Assembly (NCBI RefSeq): GCF_016406145.1
Contig: NZ_CP066306.1
Span: forward strand, 1,488,001-1,552,000
Source: Pseudomonas putida
GTDB taxonomy: Bacteria; Pseudomonadota; Gammaproteobacteria; Pseudomonadales; Pseudomonadaceae
Direction: 5' to 3'
Length of the DNA: 64,000 bases
The notes under the pieces were generated by a model. The model made no database searches and was not told the origin of the DNA. It saw only the letters and a program-made list of their open reading frames with translations. Position 1 is the first letter of the stretch, and each line of letters opens with the position of its first letter. A program made the position numbers and the translations under genes. This document shows, piece by piece, positions 47,877 to 55,920 of the stretch.

Positions 47877-50303
47877 TCACTTGAGTGAAGTTCTGCTGAC
47901 TAATAGAGCTTTTGATGTTAAATGCTGTTTGCGTTTTTTTACTGAATAATGCTGCATGGCAAGCCCGCCATAGGGGCCGCTTAGATAGTCTGTGCTAAGT
48001 GAGCAGTTATAAAAAAGGTCCGAGTATCCAGCTTGGGTCCAGCGGCCTATAAAATTACGCTGCTCACGCTGAGCTCTATTCATTTTTTCTGGTGTTTGGT
48101 CCTTTCCTCTGCTGGCTGACTCAGCATGAATCAATTGCGCGAACGCGGTCCAAACCACGTGCATGCCCAACTGTCGGATGCGTAAGCACAGATCCACATC
48201 ATTGAACGCTACCGGAAAGGCTCTTTCGTCTAAACCACCCACTTCTTCGAAAATCTCTCTGCGCACTAACATGCATGCCGCAGTAACTGCGCTTTGCTTA
48301 CGAGTGATTTGATTCAGCCCGAGATAACCAGCGTCACGCTGTTCGAGATTGTTACCAGTGTGCGCCGCCAGGCCGTTAATGCCGACAACAACTCCACCAT
48401 GTTGGACCATGCTATTCGGCCAAAGTAGTTTCGCGCCCACAGCGCCGACACCCGGTCGGTAAAGTTGCGCTACCATTTCTTTCAGCCAGGCACTTTTTTT
48501 AACCTCGATGTCATTGTTGACGAGGCCGATCACTTCACCCGTGGCAATGCTCGCCGCACGATTGTTGATGGTCGAATAGTTAAACGGGTAGGGGTGTGCC
48601 AGTACGGTCACGCCGCGTGCCTTGATATCCTCGAAATAAGACAAGGTGTCGGGGTCGCTCGACTCATTGTCGACAACAATGATCTCCAGGTTTGGATAAT
48701 CTGTGTCGTTTAACAACCCTTCAATACACGCGTGCAACAGCTTGAATTGGTCCCGGGTGGGTACGATCAAGCTCACCCGCGGCAGTTGCTCTGGCAGAGG
48801 CCAATGCGCCCTGAGCAGTGCGGGGTAGTCCTCCACAGGGCTCACTGTCGTGCCGGGGGCCAATTCTTGGCAGAGCCACTCGATGGCACGCAGTCGTTCG
48901 GACGATGGCTCTGCCTGCTCGGGGCTGGCTGGCGCGTTGTTGGTACGGTGGTAAAGCACTCGGGGCAAGTGCACCACACTCGCGTTGCTCTCTTGGGTGG
49001 CCAATGCAATCGCGGCAACCAAGTCATGCCAGCCTACCGCAGATTGTTCGGCACGCGCTGTCAACAGATTCAATGCCTGCTTGATGATGTCTGCGCCGAA
49101 TATTGCTCCTGGAGTGAAGATATCCGCACCGATGAAGAGGTCAATGTCCCACACTGGCTTCAGCCAAGGGAGGCTGCGCTCACCTTGTGGGCCGTCACGA
49201 TCGCAGTCTGCAAATGCCCAGGCACTGCCATCGTCCAGCAACGCACAAAGGTGCGCGAGGGCCAACGGGGCCAAGCGATCACCTGCCGCCAAAGGTAGAA
49301 TTCGATCACAACCCTCTGCCAACAATTGCTGCACGGCGGGTGCCAAATCGGTAGGGGAGGCGATGGCGACTTGATGTACGTCTGCACGGTCTGCACCCAG
49401 GCTTTCAAGGCTGGCCTTTTCCTGCTCGCAATCCCCTGCGCTGATGATCAGCAAGCCGACCTTGCCTTGCATGGCAGGCTTTTCCAGGCCTTCCAAGCGC
49501 TGGAACGCCTCGAACCACTGCGGGTAAAGATGCCACCCTGCGCTTTTGGGCAAGCGCATTGACTGCTCTTTGGCCACTTCAGTGAGCAGGGCGATGGTTG
49601 CCGGATCCTGCTTCGCATCCAGCTGCCGAATCAAACCCTCTACCCCTTCCGGCCAGCAGCACAGGCGAATCGGGCTGCCGGCAAGCGGTTGCCCGCGATC
49701 ATCGACTACATCCAGCACATGTACCTTGCCATCGGCCATCTCCCACGGCAGGTCAATGGCAAAGCCGTGATCACTGGTATCGCGATACGCCAGTGCCTGG
49801 TTATGCACATTGCAAGTCGCAGTGCAGATGACCTGATTCCCTTCGCGCACAGTCACTTCAACATGACGGCGTGGTGATTGCGGGTCCCATGACCAGCCAC
49901 CTACGCGTAGACCCCCGGTGTGCCACACCTGCGAGGTAATGGCCGAAGCTTCCTGGCTGGGAGCAGCAGGCAAATGTACCTGGCCTTCCAGCTCGAATGC
50001 CTGGTTGGCGATGCGTGCCGTAATCAGTCGCGCTTCGTCCAGCCAGCTTTTGCGCAGCTGAACGGTGAACCCATGGAACTGATCACCCACTGGGGCGAGT
50101 GGTTCGTATTGGTCTGCACGCGCCAAGGCGACGGTCGCGCCGTCGATGAACACTTCCACCACCGGGCGCAGTTCCGGGTGGGCGGTATCGATTGCCCAGC
50201 CTTGCAGCACGTCCCCCTGCAGGCCAATGATGGCCCCGGTGTAACCGTTAAGTTGGACGGGTTGCTGGCCCGCCTGGGGCTTTTCCAAGAGGTCTTGAGT
50301 CAT
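47877..50303 (-). CDS. GT2 glycosyltransferase with two N-terminal GWxxD beta modules
   Basis: This is an 808-residue protein. Two beta-rich modules come first (about 20-112 with LQGWAIDTAHPE, and 128-212 with VGGWSWDPQSPR). A degenerate GT2-like half lies near 280-480 (AEGCDRILPLAAGDRLAP). The full GT2 domain is about 508-760: RVSLIVPTRDQFKLL, EIIVVDNESSDPDT, GLVNNDIEV (DxD-like) and FNDVDLCLRIRQLG (catalytic region). The architecture resembles rhamnosyltransferases of surface polysaccharide loci. It overlaps the upstream GT2 gene by one base. Composition returns to GC-rich here. Confidence 0.8.
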   Translation of the reverse strand: MTQDLLEKPQAGQQPVQLNGYTGAIIGLQGDVLQGWAIDTAHPELRPVVEVFIDGATVALARADQYEPLAPVGDQFHGFTVQLRKSWLDEARLITARIANQAFELEGQVHLPAAPSQEASAITSQVWHTGGLRVGGWSWDPQSPRRHVEVTVREGNQVICTATCNVHNQALAYRDTSDHGFAIDLPWEMADGKVHVLDVVDDRGQPLAGSPIRLCCWPEGVEGLIRQLDAKQDPATIALLTEVAKEQSMRLPKSAGWHLYPQWFEAFQRLEGLEKPAMQGKVGLLIISAGDCEQEKASLESLGADRADVHQVAIASPTDLAPAVQQLLAEGCDRILPLAAGDRLAPLALAHLCALLDDGSAWAFADCDRDGPQGERSLPWLKPVWDIDLFIGADIFTPGAIFGADIIKQALNLLTARAEQSAVGWHDLVAAIALATQESNASVVHLPRVLYHRTNNAPASPEQAEPSSERLRAIEWLCQELAPGTTVSPVEDYPALLRAHWPLPEQLPRVSLIVPTRDQFKLLHACIEGLLNDTDYPNLEIIVVDNESSDPDTLSYFEDIKARGVTVLAHPYPFNYSTINNRAASIATGEVIGLVNNDIEVKKSAWLKEMVAQLYRPGVGAVGAKLLWPNSMVQHGGVVVGINGLAAHTGNNLEQRDAGYLGLNQITRKQSAVTAACMLVRREIFEEVGGLDERAFPVAFNDVDLCLRIRQLGMHVVWTAFAQLIHAESASRGKDQTPEKMNRAQREQRNFIGRWTQAGYSDLFYNCSLSTDYLSGPYGGLAMQHYSVKKRKQHLTSKALLVSRTSLK

Positions 50304-52861
50304 CAGGCTTGGCTCAGTGAAAAGGGTAGGGAGGTGGTTGGGCTCGCCCCGGCTTCGGCGGCCAGCGGGCTTGGGCTCGCAAACAGCGGGGCGGCCAGTT
50401 CGTCGGCCAGCAGCGCTGCCTGCCAGTCGGCGCCGGGGGCGTCATCCAGGCTTAGCACGCCGCCACAGCCTGCAGCTACGGCGCGTTCGGCCAGGCTGAA
50501 ACCGTGCAGGCCCGGCAGCCGGTAGACGGCGCCCGTAGCCTGGAGTGCCTTAAGCCAAGGGCTGTCGTCTTTGGCCAGTAGTACGAGCGGCAACTGGTCG
50601 CTGATGATCTGCCGTGCCAGGGCCAGCCAGCGTTGGGCAATTGCTGGGTTGCTCAGGCTGTCGCCAATCAGCAGCACGCGTGGCGTATCTGCCGAGACTG
50701 GTGGGTGTTCGGTAGGGCCTGGCAATACGAGGTTCGCCTTGGGTAGGGCCCTGGCGTAGTCGCGGTGCAAGGTTTGCCATGGCAGTTGTACGCTTGTGGC
50801 ATTGTGAGCGAAGTGCTGCCAGTCGAACGCTTCATCCTGGCTCAGCAGCCGGCTATCGCGGCAGATGATGCTGTAGGGCATGCCCAGAAGGGCAGGCAGC
50901 TCGCACAGGGTAACGGGGCAGCGCGCCAGTTGCTGGTAAGCGATACCGTTCAGCGGCAGCAGGCGCAGTGCCTCGACCAACTGGGGGTATTCGCCCGGCA
51001 GTTCGAAGTCGAGGGTCAAGGGCAGTGGCTGCAGTGGGGCTTGCAGGGTCGCCCAGGTGCGATGGTGCTCATGGCGCCAGGCGAGGTTGAATGCCGCGTC
51101 GCTGTGTGAGCCGTTGTGGATGTGCAGCGTTTCGCCGGGGCTGGATGTTGCGCATTGCTTGAGGGGGGATGGGGCGGCTGAGGGCCTCATCGCCGGCAAG
51201 CCGGCTTCTATAGTGGGCTGGCGGGGTTGGGTTGGCCAGTGGGCTTGGCGGGCATCGGGGGTCAGGCTGGCCAGCTTGGCCAGGCGCGCTTTTTGTAATG
51301 CTTGGCGGGCCGGTTTGATCGGGTCGCGCAGGCAGAAGGTGTTGTAGCGGGCGGAGGCGTCTGGGTAGCGTTTGCGCAAAATGGCGTTGTTGTGCGCCAC
51401 GCGCAGGGCCTTTTCGGCGCCGAACGAGATGCCGCCCTGGTGCGCCACGAACACATTGGGCGCGCCCATGTGCCGCCAGCCGTGCTCGCGGGCGCGCAGG
51501 CACCAGTCGGTTTCTTCGCCATAGCCACGCGCAAGGTGGACTTCGTCCAGATAGCCCACCTGGTCCAATGCCTCGCGCTTAATGTACAGGCAAAAGCCAC
51601 AACCGGTTTCTATTTCCATTGGCGGGCTGTCGGTTTGGCGGGCCAGGTCATCCAGTTCGGCTTGCGCTTTGGGGCAGGGCATGGCGTGGCTCACCCGGCT
51701 CTGCGGGAAGCTCATCAACTCGCCATTGTTGGTGAACGGGGTGACCGAGGCGATGCTGGCATCGCTGTAGGCCACCTGGCGCAGGCGGTCGAGCCAGGCG
51801 CCATGCACGCGGGTATCGGCGTTCAGCCACACCACGTCCTTGTTCGGGCTCAGGGCCATGGCGCGGTTCATGCTGCGGATGAACCCAAGGTTCACGGCAT
51901 TGTGCACCAGGGTGATCTTACCTTTGGCGGCCAGCACTTTGAGTGCCTTGGCCAGGGCGGGCACGGGGGTCTGGTCTTCGATCACCACCAGCCGGTGCGC
52001 GGTGCGGTTGAGCTTGCGCGCCTCCAGTGCGCTGTTGATGCATTCCAGGGTTTCGTTGAGGCCGTCATACACGGGGATCAGCACGTCGACTGGCTGCTGT
52101 TCGCCGCCGCCGTTCACGCTGGCGGGCGGTACGAATGCCGGCATCGCGAAGACGGGGCTGCCGAGCAGTGCAGTGCCGTTGGCGAAGCGCAGGTGTACGG
52201 CCGCAGTCGGGTTCGGCACGCTCACCCGCAAGCCGCCATGGGTGGCAGGCAGCCCGGCGGCGCTCAGCAATGGGTGCTGGGCAGTGGCCTGGGTGTCGAA
52301 CTGCTTGCCGTTGGCTTCGATTTTCAGTGCTGCCGGTGCCTGCAGGTTGGCCAGGTCTACGGCCCAACCTTGTATCTCCCGCTGCTCGGGCAGGTAGCGC
52401 ACCACGCCGACCGTGCCGGGCGCGTCAGGTTGCGCGGCCAGCAGCTTAAGCACTTGTGCCAGTTCCTGGCCGGTGTGAATGTCAGGCAGGTGGGCAAGCA
52501 CCATGCGGCGCAGTTCGGCGGGAGTTTCCGATTGGCTGCGTGCTTGCCACAGCGTCATGCGCAGGGCGAGGTCGTTGGGCTGGGTTTTCCAGGCCGTGGT
52601 CAGGTAGCGCGTGGCGAGTTGGAAGTGCTTTTGCGCCAGCAGGCTGCGGCCGATCAGGGCGTGGATGTCCGCCCGGTCGGGTAGTGCCTTGGCGGCATTG
52701 GCAAAGAATAAAAAGGCCAGCTCAGGCGTTTGCGGCAATGCCGCGATGCCTTTCCACACCAATGCTTCCGGCCGGTACTCGGCGGTTTGCATGGCACGCT
52801 CGAGTGCAGCAGCCGCTAGGCCCTGCTCGTTGGCTTGGCGATGGCGGTGGAACATGTCCAT
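50303..52861 (-). CDS. GT2 glycosyltransferase with N-terminal TPR-like region and GWxxD module
   Basis: This is a protein of about 852 residues. A TPR-like helical region comes first (about 5-140, ALVWKGIAALPQTPELAF). A GWxxD module follows (about 157-245, IQGWAVDLANLQ), then a GT2 domain (about 257-510): VDVLIPVYDGLNETL, VVWLNADTRVHG (DxD) and GYGEETDWCLRAREHG. The C-terminal 300 residues are another alpha/beta glycosyl-transfer-like segment (RVLLIGDSLSNPAIAQRW). I prefer ATG 52861 with GGGCGAG upstream; 52897 and 52963 are in frame, but the latter lies inside the upstream terminator. A REP-like sequence lies inside the linker at 51185-51213. Confidence 0.75.
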   Translation of the reverse strand: MDMFHRHRQANEQGLAAAALERAMQTAEYRPEALVWKGIAALPQTPELAFLFFANAAKALPDRADIHALIGRSLLAQKHFQLATRYLTTAWKTQPNDLALRMTLWQARSQSETPAELRRMVLAHLPDIHTGQELAQVLKLLAAQPDAPGTVGVVRYLPEQREIQGWAVDLANLQAPAALKIEANGKQFDTQATAQHPLLSAAGLPATHGGLRVSVPNPTAAVHLRFANGTALLGSPVFAMPAFVPPASVNGGGEQQPVDVLIPVYDGLNETLECINSALEARKLNRTAHRLVVIEDQTPVPALAKALKVLAAKGKITLVHNAVNLGFIRSMNRAMALSPNKDVVWLNADTRVHGAWLDRLRQVAYSDASIASVTPFTNNGELMSFPQSRVSHAMPCPKAQAELDDLARQTDSPPMEIETGCGFCLYIKREALDQVGYLDEVHLARGYGEETDWCLRAREHGWRHMGAPNVFVAHQGGISFGAEKALRVAHNNAILRKRYPDASARYNTFCLRDPIKPARQALQKARLAKLASLTPDARQAHWPTQPRQPTIEAGLPAMRPSAAPSPLKQCATSSPGETLHIHNGSHSDAAFNLAWRHEHHRTWATLQAPLQPLPLTLDFELPGEYPQLVEALRLLPLNGIAYQQLARCPVTLCELPALLGMPYSIICRDSRLLSQDEAFDWQHFAHNATSVQLPWQTLHRDYARALPKANLVLPGPTEHPPVSADTPRVLLIGDSLSNPAIAQRWLALARQIISDQLPLVLLAKDDSPWLKALQATGAVYRLPGLHGFSLAERAVAAGCGGVLSLDDAPGADWQAALLADELAAPLFASPSPLAAEAGASPTTSLPFSLSQA
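51185..51213 (-). repeat. REP-like sequence embedded in a coding region
   Basis: The minus strand reads CTATAGAAGCCGGCTTGCCG and then GCGATGAGG. It matches the intergenic REP at 20420 (CTGTAGGAGCCGGCTTGCCG then GCGATGGGC) at 25 of 29 bases. Here it is translated in frame as TIEAGLPAMRP, in the low-complexity linker between the GT2 domain and the C-terminal domain. Confidence 0.7.
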
Positions 52862-52911
52862 GAGCGTTTCTCGCCCATGGTCGAGGTGTCTGGACATAAG
52901 CTTGGCTTGGC

Positions 52912-52951
52912 TACAAAAAATAAAAAGAGGGGCGACCCGAAAGTCGCCCCC
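52912..52951 (-). terminator. Rho-independent terminator of the RTX gene
   Basis: On the minus strand the stem GGGGCGAC / GTCGCCCC (52929-52936 and 52943-52950) is followed by TCTTTTTATTTTTT. It lies about 55 bases after the RTX protein stop and upstream of the GT2 gene start, so RTX and GT2 transcription are separated. Confidence 0.88.
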
Positions 52952-53006
52952 TTTTGCATGCACCCCGCCTTGCGGCGGAGTGAATGCCTGGCTACAGCAG
53001 GGCTAG

Positions 53007-54455
53007 TTACACCTGGCCGTGCAGTACAACGACGTTGTCGATGTTTGCAACAGCTTCGTTGGAACCAACGATGCCGATGGCCACGTCGGCGTGCGAAGCG
53101 CCTTGGGCGATCTGGGCAGACCAGTAGTCCTTCTCGCCTTCTTCCGAAGCACGGTCCAGAGCGGACTGGTACAGCGACTCGATGAAGTCGTTGTTGGCTT
53201 TAACGCCAGCTTCGTCCGAGGTGACGATGTCTTTGGCAACATCGGCACGGCTTGCGCCGTTGAACAGCGAGGATACCCAGAAGTCCAGGTCTTGTTGCTC
53301 AGCTTCGCGGCCCAGTACGTTGGTGTACAGGTCACGGATGAAGTCGCCGTTCGAAGCGTCCAGGGTCTGAGCTTCGCTGGAAACAGCGATAGCAGCAGCC
53401 ACGTCAGCCAGCGAACCACCGTTGGCCAGCATGTCGGTCCAGGTGCTTGCACCCGAATCGTCAGCAGCACGGCCCAGCAGCGCCTGATACAGCTCGTTCA
53501 CGTCGGTAGCGTTGTTGGCGCCGGCGTATTCGTTCGAGTTCAGGAACTCGTTGGCGATGTCGGTCAGCGAAGTGCCGTTGTTGACTTGGCCAACGAAGGA
53601 CTTGGCGCCTTCCAGGTCTGCGTCACGGTCCAGTACGCCTTGGAACAGGCGCAGTGCAGCGGCTTCAGCATCGCTGTAGGCCAGAGCAACGGTCTCGACT
53701 TCTTCGCCGTTGACGAAGGTCAGGAACTCGGCGTTCGAGATCGAGGCAGTCTGGTTGCCGGTCAGGGTAACGTTGAAGTTGGCGTTGGTGGCGAACGCGT
53801 AGTCATCACGCGAGCCGTCCAGCTGAACCACGTCGTAGCCAGCGCCGGTGTCGACGATGTCGGTGTGCTCTTCACCGCTCAGCACGACAGTGTCGTTGCC
53901 CGAGCCAGTTTTGACGTTGTTGTTGCCAGCGCCAGCGATAACGGTGTTGTTGCCGTTGCCGGTCACGATGGTGTCGTTACCGTCGCCGCCGTCGATGAAG
54001 GTGTTCTGGTCGCCATTGACGGTGATTACGTCGTTGCCGTTGCCAGTGGTGACAACCAGGCCGATTTCGGCGTTGGCGTCAGCGGCTACAGCTACGTCGG
54101 CTGCCAGGGCAGCGAAAGCGGCTGGAGCAACGTTGCCCGACTGGCCTTGCAGGGTGACGTTCAGGCTGGCATCGCTTTCCAGGATGTAAGCGCGAGCGCC
54201 GGCAGCTTCAGCTGCGGACAGGTCCAGAGTGAGCAGGTCGGCGGCAACACCAGCGATTTCGCCGGTAACAACGTCTACGGCGCCGCCAGCTGGCAGCTCC
54301 AGGTTCACGCCGTCGAAGCTTGCAACGTTAACGGTTGTGCCTTCGGCTTCCAGGCCCAGCAGGGAGCTGATCGCGTCAACAGTGCTGTCGGACAGGGTGG
54401 TAGCGGCCAGGAAGGTCTGGAACTCGGTGGACGAGACGGGGCTATCGTATTGCAT
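53007..54455 (-). CDS. RTX protein with four DUF4214-like repeats, probable type I secretion substrate
   Basis: This 482-residue acidic protein contains no cysteine. Residues about 137-210 hold some seven glycine/aspartate-rich RTX nonapeptides (TGNGNDVIT, GGDGNDTIV, TGSGNDTVV) that should bind calcium outside the cell. Residues 262-474 hold four repeats of about 52 residues with the pattern LYxxxLxRxA...W...L..G.S.ADVA..I..S.EA, as in DUF4214. The end VVVLHGQV is hydrophobic and suits a T1SS signal; there is no Sec signal. Codons are of the highly expressed type (AAC, ACC, CTG, GTT). RBS AGGAA is 7 bases upstream. The T1SS genes lie just beyond. S-layer-like or adhesin roles are inferred. 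Confidence 0.85.
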   Translation of the reverse strand: MQYDSPVSSTEFQTFLAATTLSDSTVDAISSLLGLEAEGTTVNVASFDGVNLELPAGGAVDVVTGEIAGVAADLLTLDLSAAEAAGARAYILESDASLNVTLQGQSGNVAPAAFAALAADVAVAADANAEIGLVVTTGNGNDVITVNGDQNTFIDGGDGNDTIVTGNGNNTVIAGAGNNNVKTGSGNDTVVLSGEEHTDIVDTGAGYDVVQLDGSRDDYAFATNANFNVTLTGNQTASISNAEFLTFVNGEEVETVALAYSDAEAAALRLFQGVLDRDADLEGAKSFVGQVNNGTSLTDIANEFLNSNEYAGANNATDVNELYQALLGRAADDSGASTWTDMLANGGSLADVAAAIAVSSEAQTLDASNGDFIRDLYTNVLGREAEQQDLDFWVSSLFNGASRADVAKDIVTSDEAGVKANNDFIESLYQSALDRASEEGEKDYWSAQIAQGASHADVAIGIVGSNEAVANIDNVVVLHGQV

Positions 54456-54472
54456 GGTGTATTCCTGTTACT

Positions 54473-55360
54473 TCAAGCCAATTGGCTTGTTGCACTGAGG
54501 TTCTGCGGTTGCGCAGAGTTTTCCCACGGAGACTTAGAGCGGGCAGCGTTCATCTTCGTAACGGGAGTAACGGCGATATGCAGCGCCACCAACGGCTCGT
54601 TGCCGGTGGGGCCATGCATCATCTGATTGGCGAGCAGGCGTTGTGGCTCGGCATTGCCGAACACGATATGGCCTGTCAATTCGTAGTGTTTGCGTTGTGG
54701 CCCGACCAGGCTGAAGCCCACGCAGATCAGCGGCAGGCCTTCGCCTCGCGCGCCAACGAAGGTGCCGGTGGACACATTACGGCTGGGGCCGGAGCCGGCC
54801 ACCATGCAGGTGTAGAGCAGGTCGACGCCATCCGGCTTGTTCGGCCAGTTGATAGCGAAGCTCTCGATGAATTCGTCGCTGCCGGGCGTGCCGATGCGGC
54901 CTTCGCTGGAAACCACTTCGCCTGTGTGTTGCAGGTGCGCGGTGAGCTCGAAAGCGGTGGGGCCAGCGGTTGCGGTAAGGGTTGGGGCTGGTTCGCTGCT
55001 GGCCACCACGGCAAAAGTGCGCATGATGGCGGGCGAGGTGTCGATGCGGTCGATGCGCAGGTCGACCGGGTCGATCACGTCGTCGAACATGTGGTATTCG
55101 GTGATCAGTACGGTGGTCACGCCACCTTTGACCCGGGCCACAATGGTGTCGCCCAGTTTGGTCAGCATGTTCTTGCTGACGCCCTCTGCAGGGAAGAAAT
55201 CGATCGAGCCTTTGCCTAGCGGTGCTTGTTGAAGCGCGATGCACACAGGTTTGTCGGCAGGCGGCTGCGAGGCATATCGAAAAATGTACATGCCCGGTTC
55301 CAGCAATGTAACGCGGGAACTGATCTTCAAGCCATCGAGGGGCTGGGAAGGCATAGACAT
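54473..55360 (-). CDS. Hypothetical protein encoded between RTX gene and T1SS
   Basis: This 295-residue protein is not recognised. It is predicted to be beta-rich, with Pro/Thr-rich stretches (SSEPAPTLTATAGPTAFELTA). There is no signal peptide or membrane helix. It has only two cysteines (VCIAL, LLYTC) plus LICVG. Short motifs such as GMYIFRYASQ, ITEYHMFDD and LTGHIVFGNAEP recur in style with beta-sandwich proteins. The stop is 17 bases before the RTX start, so both lie in one transcript from the promoter at 55460-55488. It may be a secretion accessory, a partner of the RTX protein or a second surface protein; none is shown by sequence. Confidence 0.7.
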   Translation of the reverse strand: MSMPSQPLDGLKISSRVTLLEPGMYIFRYASQPPADKPVCIALQQAPLGKGSIDFFPAEGVSKNMLTKLGDTIVARVKGGVTTVLITEYHMFDDVIDPVDLRIDRIDTSPAIMRTFAVVASSEPAPTLTATAGPTAFELTAHLQHTGEVVSSEGRIGTPGSDEFIESFAINWPNKPDGVDLLYTCMVAGSGPSRNVSTGTFVGARGEGLPLICVGFSLVGPQRKHYELTGHIVFGNAEPQRLLANQMMHGPTGNEPLVALHIAVTPVTKMNAARSKSPWENSAQPQNLSATSQLA

Positions 55361-55459
55361 GGCGTTGTTAAGCTCCTTTTAAACGAAACACCGGTAGCTA
55401 ACTTGCTCAAACCCGTGCGTACACCTGAAGCGGCCGGTAAAGGCTCCTTGCGAGGGGCG

Positions 55460-55488
55460 AAGATGAAGGGATGTGGAAATGTTGTCAA
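55460..55488 (-). promoter_or_regulatory. Sigma70 promoter for the hypothetical-RTX operon
   Basis: The minus strand has a perfect -35 TTGACA (55483-55488), 17 bases of spacer and -10 CATCTT (55460-55465). The leader would be about 95 bases. Confidence 0.6.
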
Positions 55489-55781
55489 CTCACAAAGCTA
55501 AAAAAAAATTCATCGAAAAACTGAACTAAATCCTCGGGTTAAGGATCGCAGGCCGCGTATGGTAAGGGACTGCGCGAGTAGTGATGAGCTTTGAGTTATG
55601 ATTTTTTTCTCGTAAAAACAAGGATTTATCTTGCCCGTTTATCGGTTAGTCAATTTAATATCGGTCAAAATTAAGGTGCGGCAGGCTGTCGCAGAACCGG
55701 GGGGCCGTTGGTCGGCTTCATGATGAGTGATGGCCTTCTGCTGCGTAAGTAAACAGTTATGAACCTTTTTATGCCGGTTTA

Positions 55782-55809
55782 TTGACGAATGTCATCGTTT
55801 TTTCATAAA
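55782..55809 (+). promoter_or_regulatory. Sigma70 promoter for the T1SS genes
   Basis: The -35 TTGACG (55782-55787), 16-base spacer and -10 CATAAA (55804-55809) lie about 110 bases before the T1SS ATPase gene. Confidence 0.5.
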
Positions 55810-55920
55810 TAGTACTGTTCATCGGCTGTGCATGCGCCGCGCTTGCAGATAAGGCAGGCTGCGTTCTTCTCGCTGGGTGTTACACTGCCGGCCGCTTTTG
55901 TCTTTCTCAGTATGGATACC

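Larger units (their letters stand above)
55361..55920. other. Divergent AT-rich control region (560 bp)
   Basis: No gene was seen. It separates the leftward RTX pair from the rightward T1SS genes. It contains a promoter for each side, A9 and T7 tracts (near 55501 and 55601) and GTTATGATTTTTTTCTCG (55594-55611). Such A/T tracts favour bending, and H-NS-type (MvaT) binding is possible but unproven. Confidence 0.6.
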
